Assembly (NCBI GenBank): GCA_913061385.1
Contig: CAJXTM010000103.1
Location: 1-8,638 of the forward strand
DNA from: an uncultured Rhodopirellula sp.
GTDB lineage: Bacteria > Planctomycetota > Planctomycetia > Pirellulales > Pirellulaceae
Length of the DNA stretch: 8,638 bases
Direction of reading: 5' to 3'
In this document: piece by piece, positions 1-7,418 of the stretch
Layout: every line of letters starts with the position of its first letter
How positions within the stretch are numbered: the stretch's first letter is position 1
Position numbers and translations under genes: made by a program
The notes under the pieces: generated by a model
Told to the model about the DNA's origin: nothing
The model's database searches: none
The model's input: the letters and a program-made list of their open reading frames with translations, nothing else

Positions 1-46
1 TACACGTAAGGAGTCGTCGGCAGCGTCAGATGTGTATAAGAGACAG
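1..46 (+). other. Nextera/Tn5 library adapter (not genomic)
   Basis: Bases 28-46 are the 19-bp Tn5 mosaic end, and bases 14-27 are the Nextera read-1 tail TCGTCGGCAGCGTC. Bases 6-13 are GTAAGGAG, which I recognise as an Illumina i5 index (N505/S505 from memory). Bases 1-5, TACAC, are the end of the P5 arm. The genomic insert starts at 47. The exact reverse complement occupies 8593-8638. Confidence 0.98.
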
Positions 47-64
47 GTACTCCAACCTGCAGGC

Positions 65-973
65 TCACTTATCTAAAAAGCCGCTTGCTTGCAACCATGC
101 CTGCAACTGTTTGTTCCACTTTGAGACTGGATTTTCTGAAGGCCGCATGCCGTAACCATGCCCACCTTTTGCATACGCATGTAGCTCCGCTGGAACACCG
201 TTTTCACGCAAGCGAGCAAACAGCAAAGCAGACTGGGCACCACGCATAGCATCATCCCACGTCACCGCCATGAATGTTGGAGGCGTATCTTTTGTGACGG
301 TGACCAATGGTCCAAGTTCGGCAACCCGATCGCTGTATTGATCACCAAGATATGCTGCATAAATCGGACAGATGAAATCGGGCCGGCAACTGAGATCATC
401 AGCCTCGTCCACGCGGTCATAGCACTTTGTCTTGTACTGAACACCTGACATTACGGTTAGATGCCCACCCGCAGAAAAGCCGAGTGTTCCTATCCGTGCT
501 GGGTCAATACTCCACTGGGCAGCTCGATGACGCACGAATCGGACCGCTCGTTGAACGTCCTGCATTGGTTCCCAGTGAATCCTGTCGGGAATTCGCCGAG
601 GAACACGATACTTAAGAACAAATGCGGTAACACCAATGGAATTGAACCACTCTGCTACCTCCAAGCCTTCCTTGGGCCAAGCAAGAATATTGTATCCACC
701 GCCTGGGCAAATAATGACTGCACAACCGTTGGCACTCTTCTTTGGAGCTGGGAACACGGTTAGCGTTGCCCGGTCAACAAACCGAATCCGTTCTTCGGTA
801 AGTTCTGAATTCAACTTGGCAATGACATCCGGAGCAAGTTCCACTGATCCGGCAGGAAGCTTGCCTGGCCAAATTTCTAGCTCAGAAGGCTCCGAAGACA
901 ATGCAGACGAACACAACGAACCACAAAACATTGTGATCGCCAAACGAAAAACTTGTATCTTGAGAAACTTCAT
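65..973 (-). CDS. Secreted alpha/beta hydrolase, acetyl-xylan/feruloyl-esterase-like
   Basis: A 302-residue serine hydrolase of the esterase/lipase (Aes, BD-FAE-like) superfamily, complete from ATG to TGA. Residues 1-26 look like a signal peptide: Lys/Arg start, hydrophobic stretch, Ser/Ala-rich cleavage region, so export is expected. The fold markers occur in order: the oxyanion-hole strand CPGGGY at 89-94, the nucleophile elbow GFSAGG with Ser167, an acid candidate Asp240 or Asp241 in TWDDAM, and the catalytic His272 in GGHGYG. Such planctomycete proteins are often annotated as acetyl-xylan esterase or 'endo-xylanase' companions, but substrate cannot be read from the sequence. Deacetylating plant or algal polysaccharide would suit the xylose genes at the other end of the window; this is inference. 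Only a weak AGG lies upstream of the start. The DUF1853 gene is 185 bases upstream on the same strand, so co-transcription is possible but not shown. Confidence 0.88.
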   Translation of the reverse strand: MKFLKIQVFRLAITMFCGSLCSSALSSEPSELEIWPGKLPAGSVELAPDVIAKLNSELTEERIRFVDRATLTVFPAPKKSANGCAVIICPGGGYNILAWPKEGLEVAEWFNSIGVTAFVLKYRVPRRIPDRIHWEPMQDVQRAVRFVRHRAAQWSIDPARIGTLGFSAGGHLTVMSGVQYKTKCYDRVDEADDLSCRPDFICPIYAAYLGDQYSDRVAELGPLVTVTKDTPPTFMAVTWDDAMRGAQSALLFARLRENGVPAELHAYAKGGHGYGMRPSENPVSKWNKQLQAWLQASGFLDK

Positions 974-1158
974 GGGGTACCTGAACGACTTTCACAGATC
1001 GGGCAGAAATTCATAGCACGAGATTGTACTCTGGAAGTCCCCCTCGGGCATCCCTTCGCAGCGACAGTCAGATATCCCACAAGGAACCAGATAGCCTGAC
1101 CAACTGTGAGACGGAACTTTAGCTACAAAGTAGAGCACAACAGTATCGCCACCTTGGA

Positions 1159-2163
1159 TCAAGTCGCCGCTGGCCAGTCATTTGGCACAACAAAAAAACG
1201 TCCCGACTCACAGTATCCCGCACCATCAAACTCCAACTGAGCTATCAGTAAACAACGCTGATTTTCCGAAAAATGACGTGCCGCAAAAACCAAAATTTCC
1301 CGAGATGACATCAACAATTCACTTCCCTGATAACTGTATACCTCCGCGAGCCAATGAGGTTTATCCAGTAGACGATAAGCGACGTTTCCAGGCTCTCGAT
1401 CTGCGACACTGAGCAGCATCTCTACGTCTGCGTGTCGCACCCACGAGCCAACGAGATGCGAATCAGACAGCGATAAATGAGCTTGGGATCTACGTGGGCG
1501 CAGTTGCGGATAGAAGATACGCCCTTTCACATATGGTTCACGCACCTCAACATCAGGAAACAGTTTCTCGCTACGTGGCAACTGGTGCTGCAACAAACGT
1601 TCCAGCTTGCGGTCCAGCGTATCGACCGCATTGGGTCCCAAGTAGTGACTTCCCTGCCCATAGGTATCGGGACTGAACAGGTAGAATTTGACAGCAACTT
1701 CCCAATGCGTCATGCGGGAGTGTTCATCGATGAAAATAAAATCAATCTCACCAACCGTTCGCTTTCCGACCCGAATCACAAACGATTCATGCAAAACATC
1801 TACCTGCCGAATCTGGCGCAACCAAAAGGAAATAAGACGCTCAAAATACCGTCCTAACGAACGGGTATTCCCCTTCGCCATGAAGTCGACAAGTTGTGTC
1901 GTCTGAATGTCCCGTTGGTGAAGAACTCGCAGAGGAGAATTACTGCCTTGATTCTCTGCGGGTCGCAGCAGTGATGGGCTATTCACTGCCCAAAGCAGAT
2001 CAAGCACAAGTTGTTGCGTCTCATTCGCTGAAATGGCATTTTCCTTGGCGTTGTCGAGCAACGGGAATCGCTGTTCGGGTCGAAGACAAAGGAGACTTAA
2101 AACCAGCTGATCCGACAAGCCGAAAGTATCGTTCCACCGACAAAGACCGCAAGAACAAGACAC
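1159..2163 (-). CDS. DUF1853 family protein
   Basis: This 334-residue protein matches the DUF1853 pattern: LLWAVNSPSLL at 57-66, GRYFERLISFWL at 104-115, TVGEIDF at 136-142, HWEVAVKFYL at 153-162, and a GPN...DRKLERLLQHQLP stretch at 177-196. The conserved Glu108, Asp141, Glu155 and Lys159 in a strand-rich core recall the PD-(D/E)XK nuclease fold, but the spacing is not the canonical E-x-K and activity is unproven. Biological role is unknown; no signal peptide is seen, so it is probably cytoplasmic. The start is doubtful. The frame opens with GTG directly after an in-frame TGA, has no ribosome-binding site, and gives about 50 residues before the conserved region, with Cys at 3, 5 and 8. Later GTG or TTG codons (TTG35, GTG53) are alternatives. 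The stop is TGA. The gene is separated from the upstream DUF1559 gene by a strong terminator, so it needs its own promoter, which I could not identify. Confidence 0.87.
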   Translation of the reverse strand: MSCSCGLCRWNDTFGLSDQLVLSLLCLRPEQRFPLLDNAKENAISANETQQLVLDLLWAVNSPSLLRPAENQGSNSPLRVLHQRDIQTTQLVDFMAKGNTRSLGRYFERLISFWLRQIRQVDVLHESFVIRVGKRTVGEIDFIFIDEHSRMTHWEVAVKFYLFSPDTYGQGSHYLGPNAVDTLDRKLERLLQHQLPRSEKLFPDVEVREPYVKGRIFYPQLRPRRSQAHLSLSDSHLVGSWVRHADVEMLLSVADREPGNVAYRLLDKPHWLAEVYSYQGSELLMSSREILVFAARHFSENQRCLLIAQLEFDGAGYCESGRFFVVPNDWPAAT

Positions 2164-2300
2164 TCAGGCGGACATTGCAACAACCCGAATTCATTCACCA
2201 CGCGAGAAAGATCGAAAACGCATGCGTGACATGAATCGAATCGGTGAATTCCCACGAGCAAGAAAATGCGATCTTGCCCGAATGAGCACTGTTATTGCAC

Positions 2301-2335
2301 AAAAAAACGGCACCACCGAAAGATGATGCCGTTTT
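2301..2335 (-). terminator. Strong intrinsic terminator after DUF1559 gene
   Basis: Read on the minus strand, arms 2335-2322 and 2317-2304 form a 14-bp stem closing a UUUC loop, followed by seven U (2307-2301). Two of the pairs are U-G wobbles that become A-C mismatches on the plus strand. The element is therefore built for minus-strand transcripts. It lies 29 bases past the DUF1559 stop codon. Confidence 0.93.
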
Positions 2336-2363
2336 GTATTGAACAAGCAATTGAACGAAGGGC

Positions 2364-3602
2364 TTACTGATTAAGCTGCTCTTCGACAACTTCCTTGCTG
2401 GCTTTTGTTCCGAGAGCACCCCAGAGACCGTACGGGCTCTTGGACCCCTGCCGTGCACCCCAGTAATAAACTGACTGAGCGTGTGAATCACCTGCTTCGA
2501 TCGAATCGGTGATGAAGATGACAGCACCATCGCCCATCAGGACGTGCGCACCACCTTGGTGACGACTGCTAGGAGGCATGGTTCCTTCACCGCCCCAAGT
2601 CCACCACATGCAAAGCTCCTTATTGGGAGGCAAGATGGTGTTTATTTGGGAATTGAGAGGGAAACTGTTTGCCCACATGTAACCACGCCCTGCGAAGGAC
2701 GGGCCAACAGCAACGCCTGGAGCCCACTTCATTGGGTACGCAGGATCCATCTTGTTATTGTCGCGGCACAGCGATGGGTTGTCTGCAATTCCATAGTAAT
2801 CATCATCCGCACCGATGGTACGAATGTCGCGGTCACCAAGATCGGTTGCGATCTCGCCTGCCATGATCGTGTTCGCAAGTCCATCCAAGACGTCCCTGAA
2901 CTTAGTTACCGAACGGTGGGCGAACGTTCCACGCTCAGAAGCACGAGTGTACTGCGCTTTGAAATTGCTGGGCCGTGGGTTCAGGTCGTAGTGAGGAAGC
3001 CCGGTGTGACTCCAATTGTGCGAGTCGCCCATGCAAGCGGCATAGTTGGTTCGGCCACCAGCAGGCAAACCTTGACCGGGATCACTGGGGCAGCGAAGCG
3101 TAGGAATCTCAGTCATCCAAGGTCGGTAACGTCTGTTCTCGATCGAATCGGGGTTACCACCGGTACGGTACAAACTTGGGGTCGGCCCCATCGCTGGCCA
3201 TGGAAATCCGGTCATTCCGACGAATGGGGTGTTCGGATCATTCAAGTCAAACTGGCTGGGGTTCGAAATTTCTTCCCAAAGAGCTTGCTGCTCAATGAAA
3301 GGCAAGATGCCAACGATGAAACTCAACGACTGGTTGTTGCGTACAGAGCTGTTGTGCGCGTAATGCCCGGGAACAATGTTCTCACCAGTACCAGCACCCT
3401 GCGTAGGCAATTGCTTGTACGTGGAGTGATAGTTGTGGATTCCGAGACCAATCTGCTTGAAGTTGTTGCTGCAACTCATGCGACGAGCTGCCTCCCGAGC
3501 GGCCTGCACAGCAGGCAGCAACAGGCCGACCAAGACTCCAATGATCGCGATGACCACGAGGAGCTCAACCAGCGTGAAGCCGGAGCGAGAAAACTTTCTC
3601 AT
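2364..3602 (-). CDS. DUF1559 protein with type II pseudopilin-like N-terminus
   Basis: A 412-residue member of the DUF1559 family that is greatly expanded in planctomycetes. Residues 5-8 (SRSG) then FTLVE form a prepilin peptidase site: cleavage after Gly8, Phe9 as mature residue 1, Glu13 at mature position +5. A hydrophobic helix (about 10-33) and the [14 protein letters not shown] segment follow. Near the C-terminus His348 to Gly359 is an exact H-X9-DG motif, followed by [10 protein letters not shown]. The helix should anchor or assemble the protein at the inner membrane, with the rest outside; molecular role is unknown. An ATG at 3650 opens a longer frame, but 3602 is preferred: GAGG (3609-3612) lies six bases upstream, and the extra 16 residues include the intercistronic hairpin. 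The gene follows the small lipoprotein gene on the same strand with a 69-base gap and is closed by a strong terminator, so the two form one unit. Confidence 0.95.
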   Translation of the reverse strand: MRKFSRSGFTLVELLVVIAIIGVLVGLLLPAVQAAREAARRMSCSNNFKQIGLGIHNYHSTYKQLPTQGAGTGENIVPGHYAHNSSVRNNQSLSFIVGILPFIEQQALWEEISNPSQFDLNDPNTPFVGMTGFPWPAMGPTPSLYRTGGNPDSIENRRYRPWMTEIPTLRCPSDPGQGLPAGGRTNYAACMGDSHNWSHTGLPHYDLNPRPSNFKAQYTRASERGTFAHRSVTKFRDVLDGLANTIMAGEIATDLGDRDIRTIGADDDYYGIADNPSLCRDNNKMDPAYPMKWAPGVAVGPSFAGRGYMWANSFPLNSQINTILPPNKELCMWWTWGGEGTMPPSSRHQGGAHVLMGDGAVIFITDSIEAGDSHAQSVYYWGARQGSKSPYGLWGALGTKASKEVVEEQLNQ

Positions 3603-3606
3603 ACTA

Positions 3607-3612
3607 ATCCTC
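3607..3612 (-). promoter_or_regulatory. Ribosome-binding site fixing the DUF1559 start
   Basis: On the minus strand GAGGAT sits so that GAGG ends six bases before the ATG at 3602. It overlaps the competing in-frame ATG at 3614, which makes that codon part of the Shine-Dalgarno sequence rather than a start. Confidence 0.8.
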
Positions 3613-3633
3613 ATCAATAATGAAACAAAAACG

Positions 3634-3662
3634 AAAACAAAAATCGGCAAACGGATGCCGAC
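3634..3662 (-). terminator. Intercistronic terminator-like hairpin (attenuator)
   Basis: Minus-strand arms 3662-3656 and 3649-3643 pair over 7 bp (UCGGCA with UGCCGA plus an outer G-U) around a six-base UCCGUU loop. A tract of five U, G, then four U follows. The hairpin starts ten bases after the lipoprotein stop and lies wholly before the DUF1559 ribosome-binding site. This placement suggests partial termination, which would make the lipoprotein message more abundant than the DUF1559 message. Partial read-through is inference. Confidence 0.65.
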
Positions 3663-3671
3663 GTAGGATAT

Positions 3672-3887
3672 CTACTTCGTCGGAGCTGGTGCGGCAGGAG
3701 CAGTACCCCCGCCTTCTCCTGGCGCGCCTGGCATGGTGACATTATTTGCCTCTGCTTCCTGCTCTGGTGTTAGTTCACCGGTGACAACAGAATTCTCCTC
3801 GGTACCACCACACCCACTCACCATGCAAGTTGCTGAAACCAGACTGAGGGACAAAAAAAGACCACGCACGAATTTGGAATCAAGCAT
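3672..3887 (-). CDS. Small lipoprotein upstream of DUF1559 gene
   Basis: A 71-residue lipoprotein. Residues 1-25 are a type II signal peptide with a basic start (Lys5, Arg8), a hydrophobic core and the lipobox VSGC, so Cys26 should be lipidated. The mature 46 residues are acidic, then Gly/Ala/Pro-rich with an APAAPAP end, and look unstructured. ATG at 3887 is chosen over the TTG just before it (3890): AGGA at 3895-3898 is seven bases upstream of the ATG. The stop is TAG. Short lipoproteins of this shape commonly sit beside DUF1559 genes in planctomycetes; the partner relation is known as a neighbourhood pattern, not as a function. A good promoter lies about 100 bases upstream. Confidence 0.85.
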   Translation of the reverse strand: MLDSKFVRGLFLSLSLVSATCMVSGCGGTEENSVVTGELTPEQEAEANNVTMPGAPGEGGGTAPAAPAPTK

Positions 3888-3990
3888 CAAAAAATCCTAA
3901 GTGTGAAGTATGCCGCCTCGGTTGAAACGACAGAGAGCAGAGTGCGGGACAATACAGTCCCAAATTGGGGGGAAAAATAATGAATTAGCT

Positions 3991-4019
3991 GGTATAGGTC
4001 ACTCGTCCCGCCTCGTCAA
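3991..4019 (-). promoter_or_regulatory. Sigma-70-like promoter of lipoprotein-DUF1559 unit
   Basis: On the minus strand, TTGACG (4019-4014) and TATACC (3996-3991) are separated by exactly 17 bases. Both boxes are close to the TTGACA/TATAAT consensus. Transcription would start near 3984 and give a leader of about 95 bases. The leader contains a small hairpin, GGGAC/GTCCC around a six-base loop (3946-3961), of unknown use. Confidence 0.7.
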
Positions 4020-4786
4020 GTATTTTCCGAGTAGAAAACGCTAAGGTAGTGTGTATGGGGGCAGAATCACCCCGTCTCGTTAACCCTACCCGCCCAAGCG
4101 GAGATCGGAGCCCGGCACGCCGAATTCACCTGCAAGGAAGTCTAAGGCGGCTCAAGAGCTAAAAAAATCCGGAAAAGCGAGCGTAGTCGTGTGCGGGCAA
4201 CTCTTGCAGACTCTTCTCCAACGGGCTATTTGCTGACGACAAATTTATCGGGTGATTAACCGCAATCCCGCAGGCAACCGTCACAACCGTTTGATATTTC
4301 TGTGCTTTTTCTCGGCCTGATTAAAACTGCACGACTGAACAGATTATGGTCGAGCCTCCAGCTCTAGCTTCCCTGGAAACTTCCTAAGAGTCCGCTTAAG
4401 AACGCGAATGACAGTAAAAACTGGGGCGACATTCGATCTAGCACAGAACACTTGATCCAATTAGCGAAACATGCTTCTGCGGGTTCTATTACCCCGGAGC
4501 AAGCTTGCGACCTCGGCAACAGCCTGAAGACAGGAAAGATACAGCAGAACCTGACACTCTCAACGCCGGCGGCAAGCGAACCTTTTTTAGCCGACAGCGA
4601 CAGCATCTGACAAAAGACTAAATGGATCCAACGACTAAAAAACCGGCTGCTCGCCGCTCATGACATTCACCCGCACGCTCTTCACAGCTACGAAAGCATG
4701 GCGGATCAGCGCGGGACAGTCGGGAAGTTGCCTAATTCGAGGTAGGAGAGACCCAGACTCAGTGGAACCTGCGGTGAGGGCTACCT
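4020..4786. other. Gene-poor stretch, no convincing gene
   Basis: No reading frame here has a good start, a ribosome-binding site and a family I recognise. Three weak candidates were seen. A plus-strand frame without ATG is open at 4368-4610; it has a TTG at 4452 and an end that reads like a soluble protein. A minus-strand frame without ATG is open at 4162-4320. A 21-codon minus-strand frame at 4089-4151 lies between two stops. These may be remnants of decayed genes or chance. No tRNA or rRNA shape was found. Confidence 0.6.
4637..4656 (-). terminator. Weak candidate terminator downstream of the selenoprotein-like gene
   Basis: On the minus strand CGGC (4656-4653) pairs with GCCG (4647-4644) around a five-base loop, followed by G and six U (4642-4637). 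The four-pair stem is short for an intrinsic terminator. It lies about 170 bases past the stop codon. Confidence 0.35.
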
Positions 4787-4837
4787 GCCCAGTTTATGGC
4801 GTCGCCCAGCTCATGGCGTCGCCCAGTTTATGGCGTT
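4787..4837. repeat. Three tandem 17-bp repeats across a stop codon
   Basis: Three adjacent copies of a unit beginning GCCCAG and containing ATGGCGT occupy 4787-4803, 4804-4820 and 4821-4837. Copies 1 and 2 differ at two bases; copies 1 and 3 differ at one. The TAA stop of the thioredoxin-like gene (4828-4830) lies in copy 3, with the other two copies in its 3' untranslated part. A 17-base unit is not a multiple of three, so gain or loss of copies cannot extend the protein in frame. Confidence 0.9.
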
Positions 4838-5886
4838 GGCCGCCCACCAGCTCCTCTGCCTCCGAAACCACCGCGTCCCCGACCTCCACCACGTCGGTCG
4901 ACCTGACCATCACCATCACGATCCTCGCCGTAGGGCACAGCTCCTTCGAAATAAACGCCTTGGCGCGTACCCTTTGCGACATGTTGTGAGTACACCTTCT
5001 TTTCAGTTGTCGCGGCGAATTGATCATTCGCCTTTTGCATACTGGCGATAATCTGCTCGTTTTCGGTATCCAAAGGCAACTGCTTGAGAACCTTTCCTTT
5101 CAATCCGAATTCACCTGGGCGAATCAGCACGATGCCTGATTTATCACTGGTGCCATCGATGTTCGTCTTCCATTGGGTTCCTTGGTCAAAATCAAAATGA
5201 AAGCGACCAATGACAGCTCCGTCGTTAGCAACGGATCGCAGAGATTCGCGAAGCTTAGCCTCCTGTTCAGCAGGAGCGTTCACCAAAACCAGCACCCGCT
5301 GGTCAGCGGAAGCAACATTCAGAGCCTGACGAAAGCTGTGGAAGTCCTGAACGAAAGCATCTTTCGTGTTAGCCTTTGCGGGATACATCAACGCGAAACG
5401 ATTCAAGGCTTGAGTTGCCCCACTTCGCCCCAGCACCTGCTCAGGACCACGACTTGCGCGGCTCAGCCACTCTTGCCCATCAGGAGCAAGCATGCAGAAG
5501 ACACTATTCTCAAAACGCCCATTGAGGAACGTACGAACATACTGCTGATGCTCAGGACTTTCATAAGACTCAAGCCTGACACAAACAAAATCACGAGAAG
5601 CATCAATAAAATCTGGGGACGCGAACAGACCGTTCTGCGTAGCAGTGTAGCCAGGTCAGAATACGCCCGACACACCGTGACACTGTGTTGCAGCAGCCAC
5701 AAACATGATAGCTCGGCCACTGCGTTTGGCTTCGGCTTCCGCAGATTCCCAAGTGGTATACCACTGAATCCCAGATTCTCCCAAATCAAGACTGGACGCG
5801 CCAAGATTGCTAGGGCGAGGCCCTTGCGCAAACACAGCACAGCCGAGTGTTACGAGACAAAGAGTAAATGCAAAACGCGTGATCAT
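4828..5886 (-). CDS. Putative secreted selenoprotein, thioredoxin-like (in-frame TGA at codon 77)
   Basis: One frame runs from ATG 5886 to TAA 4828 (352 residues), broken only by TGA at 5656-5658. GGAAGGGA lies seven bases before the start. Residues 1-21 are a signal peptide ending AVFA-Q. Residues 41-131 look thioredoxin-like: an amphipathic helix (WESAEAEAKRSG), a strand (AIMFVAAAT), Cys69, then GVF-Sec77-PGY, then a conserved-looking FVCVRLES strand. No CxxC is present; Cys69 and position 77 are eight apart. Residues 193-275 may be a second alpha/beta domain (VLVLVNA, GIVLIRPGEFG). The tail holds DRDGDGQVD (322-330), resembling a calcium-binding loop, then a Gly/Arg-rich end (331-352). The TGA is followed by a SECIS-like hairpin. 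If the TGA is read as selenocysteine the product is a periplasmic or envelope redox protein; partner unknown. Otherwise this is a pseudogene or read error. It lies 215 bases downstream of xylA. Confidence 0.68.
5613..5658 (-). promoter_or_regulatory. SECIS-like hairpin directly after the in-frame TGA
   Basis: TGA is 5658-5656. Fifteen bases later, ACGC-A-GAAC (5640-5632) pairs with GUUC-GCGU (5626-5619): eight pairs with a single bulged A, closing the five-base loop GGUCU (5631-5627). A lower helix CUGG (5654-5651) with CCAG (5616-5613) can form outside it. In E. coli fdhF the SelB-bound SECIS also has a bulged base in the 5' arm and GGUCU at the loop. There the bulge is U and the loop is nearer the UGA (18 rather than 24 bases). 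Competing short hairpins (such as CUGC/GCAG) exist. SelB recognition is inference. Confidence 0.62.
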
Positions 5887-5893
5887 GAACAAA

Positions 5894-5901
5894 TCCCTTC
5901 C
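5894..5901 (-). promoter_or_regulatory. Ribosome-binding site of the selenoprotein-like gene
   Basis: GGAAGGGA on the minus strand ends seven bases before ATG 5886. It selects this start over the upstream in-frame ATG at 6081, which would add 65 residues with no signal-peptide logic. It also shows the gene begins well before the TGA, so the part after the TGA is not an independent gene. Confidence 0.8.
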
Positions 5902-6039
5902 AAACGGCTGCGATGAATTGGGTAACAACGCCCCTCCGAGGTTAAACGCTGCCGAGCGGCATTGATCCACCGGACAATCAAGTTTTCTCGCATTCTGGCT
6001 CTTTGTCACCGAAAAACACACAAGAGGGCACAAATCGGC

Positions 6040-6071
6040 CCACCGGCTGGCGAAAACCAGCCAACCGGTGG
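6040..6071 (-). terminator. Stable hairpin just downstream of xylA
   Basis: CCACC+GGCTGG (6040-6050) pairs with CCAGCC (6057-6062) and GGTGG (6067-6071), with a four-base bulge AACC on one side and a six-base loop. It begins about 30 bases past the xylA stop. No U-tract follows directly on the minus strand, so it may be a factor-dependent end or a 3'-end protecting hairpin rather than a classical intrinsic terminator. Confidence 0.5.
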
Positions 6072-6101
6072 TGCGTTGCACCTCTACCTCTTCGCTACGT
6101 A

Positions 6102-7418
6102 TTAGCTGCGGTCGATGTAGCGATTAAAGACATTCAACAGCATTTCCTGTCGCCCGCTCTGATTAGCGGCTGCCTCGCCTTTGCCAAGCATGATGGCCTC
6201 GAGTTCGGCAAGAGAGGATTCACCGGACTCGATTTTTTTGCCCAGTTCTCCATCCCAGCTGGAATAGCGAGCTGCCAACGGATCACTCAAAGCGTTGTCC
6301 GCCTGAATTGCTGCTGCGACACGCAAACCTTTTGCGAACGCGTCCATGCTACCCACGTGTGCATAAAAAAGGTCAATCGGCTCAAAGCTTTCGCGTCGCA
6401 CTTTGGCGTCAAAGTTGACTCCACCGGGTGCCAAACCATACTTCAACAACACCAGCATGATCTGCGTGGTCAGGTAATAATCGGTTGCGAATTGGTCAGT
6501 ATCCCATCCGAGCAGCAAATCACCGGTGTTGGCATCAATGCTGCCGAGTCCACCTTGCATACCGGCATACTCCAACTCGTGCATCATCTCGTGCCCCGCG
6601 AGCGTTGCATGATTGGTTTCGATATTCAGCTTAAAGTGATCCGTCAGATCGTACGCACGCAGGAAATTCAAACAAGCTGCTGCATCCGAATCATACTGAT
6701 GCTTGGTCGGCTCCTTGGGCTTGGGCTCAATCAGGAACTGACCAGTGAAACCAATCTCTTTGGCATAGTCGACTGCCATATGAAAAAATCGGCCGAGATG
6801 ATCGAGCTCACGCTTCATGTCAGTGTTGTAAAGACACTGATACCCCTCGCGGCCACCCCAGAACACATAATTTTCTCCCCCCAGTTCATTCGTCACTTCC
6901 AACGCTTTTTTGACCTGCGCTGCAGCGTAAGCATAGACCTCGACATTGCACGTTGTTGCGGCACCGTGCATGTAACGGGGATTACTGAACATATTGGCGG
7001 TACCCCACAACAGCTTGACTCCACTGCGTTGCTGCTCTTCTTTCAGCACTGCAGCAACGGAATCAAAGTTGGCATTACTTTCTGCGAGAGTCGCGCCTTC
7101 AGGAGCGACATCACGATCATGGAAAGCGTAGTAAGGTGCGTCTAGTTTTTCGAAGAACTCAAAGGCTGCTCGAGCTCGATTGCAGGCGTTTTCAACAGAC
7201 TCGGTTCCATCATCCCAAGGCCTCAACATGGTTGGGCTACCGAAAGGGTCGGCACCTGTCCCACGGAAGGTATGCCAGTAGACCACGGTAAAACGCAGGT
7301 GCTCTTTCATCGTCTTACCGGCCACAACCTCATCCGGGTTGTACCAGCGGAAAGCCAGTGGGTTATCGCTGTCGGGGCCTTCGTAACAGATCTTAGATAT
7401 TTCGGGAAACGCAGTCAT
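6102..7418 (-). CDS. xylA: Xylose isomerase (EC 5.3.1.5)
   Basis: A complete 438-residue class II xylose isomerase, the usual length for this group, which turns D-xylose into D-xylulose in the cytoplasm as the first step of the isomerase pathway. It is a TIM barrel using two divalent metals. Visible active-site residues, by comparison with the E. coli enzyme: the catalytic pair His100 and Asp103 (AFHDRD), metal ligands Glu231 ([15 protein letters not shown]), Glu267 and His270 (NIETNHA), Asp295 (GSIDAN), Asp306 and Asp308 (WDTDQF) and Asp337 (NFDAKV), plus the WGGREGY loop at 187-193. ATG at 7418 has AGG nine bases upstream. xylR starts 172 bases away in the opposite direction, so it is probably the regulator. 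No xylulokinase is present in the fragment, so the pathway must be completed elsewhere. Confidence 0.98.
   Translation of the reverse strand: MTAFPEISKICYEGPDSDNPLAFRWYNPDEVVAGKTMKEHLRFTVVYWHTFRGTGADPFGSPTMLRPWDDGTESVENACNRARAAFEFFEKLDAPYYAFHDRDVAPEGATLAESNANFDSVAAVLKEEQQRSGVKLLWGTANMFSNPRYMHGAATTCNVEVYAYAAAQVKKALEVTNELGGENYVFWGGREGYQCLYNTDMKRELDHLGRFFHMAVDYAKEIGFTGQFLIEPKPKEPTKHQYDSDAAACLNFLRAYDLTDHFKLNIETNHATLAGHEMMHELEYAGMQGGLGSIDANTGDLLLGWDTDQFATDYYLTTQIMLVLLKYGLAPGGVNFDAKVRRESFEPIDLFYAHVGSMDAFAKGLRVAAAIQADNALSDPLAARYSSWDGELGKKIESGESSLAELEAIMLGKGEAAANQSGRQEMLLNVFNRYIDRS

Noticed and set aside
2544..3620. Plus-strand 358-codon open frame
   Set aside because: It is the complement of the well-supported DUF1559 gene and has no family features.
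4364..4606. Minus-strand 80-residue frame
   Set aside because: No ribosome-binding site and no recognisable motif; the opposite strand is equally open, so chance is likely.
4828..5493. A separate 221-residue gene starting at 5493
   Set aside because: No ribosome-binding site precedes that ATG, and coding-like sequence in the same frame continues upstream through the TGA to a signal peptide.
5463..5840. A frameshift joining the two halves of the thioredoxin-like gene
   Set aside because: The two halves are in the same frame (starts 6081 and 5493 differ by a multiple of three); only the TGA interrupts them, so no shift is needed.
6003..7145. Plus-strand 380-codon open frame
   Set aside because: It mirrors xylA, whose active-site residues are intact.
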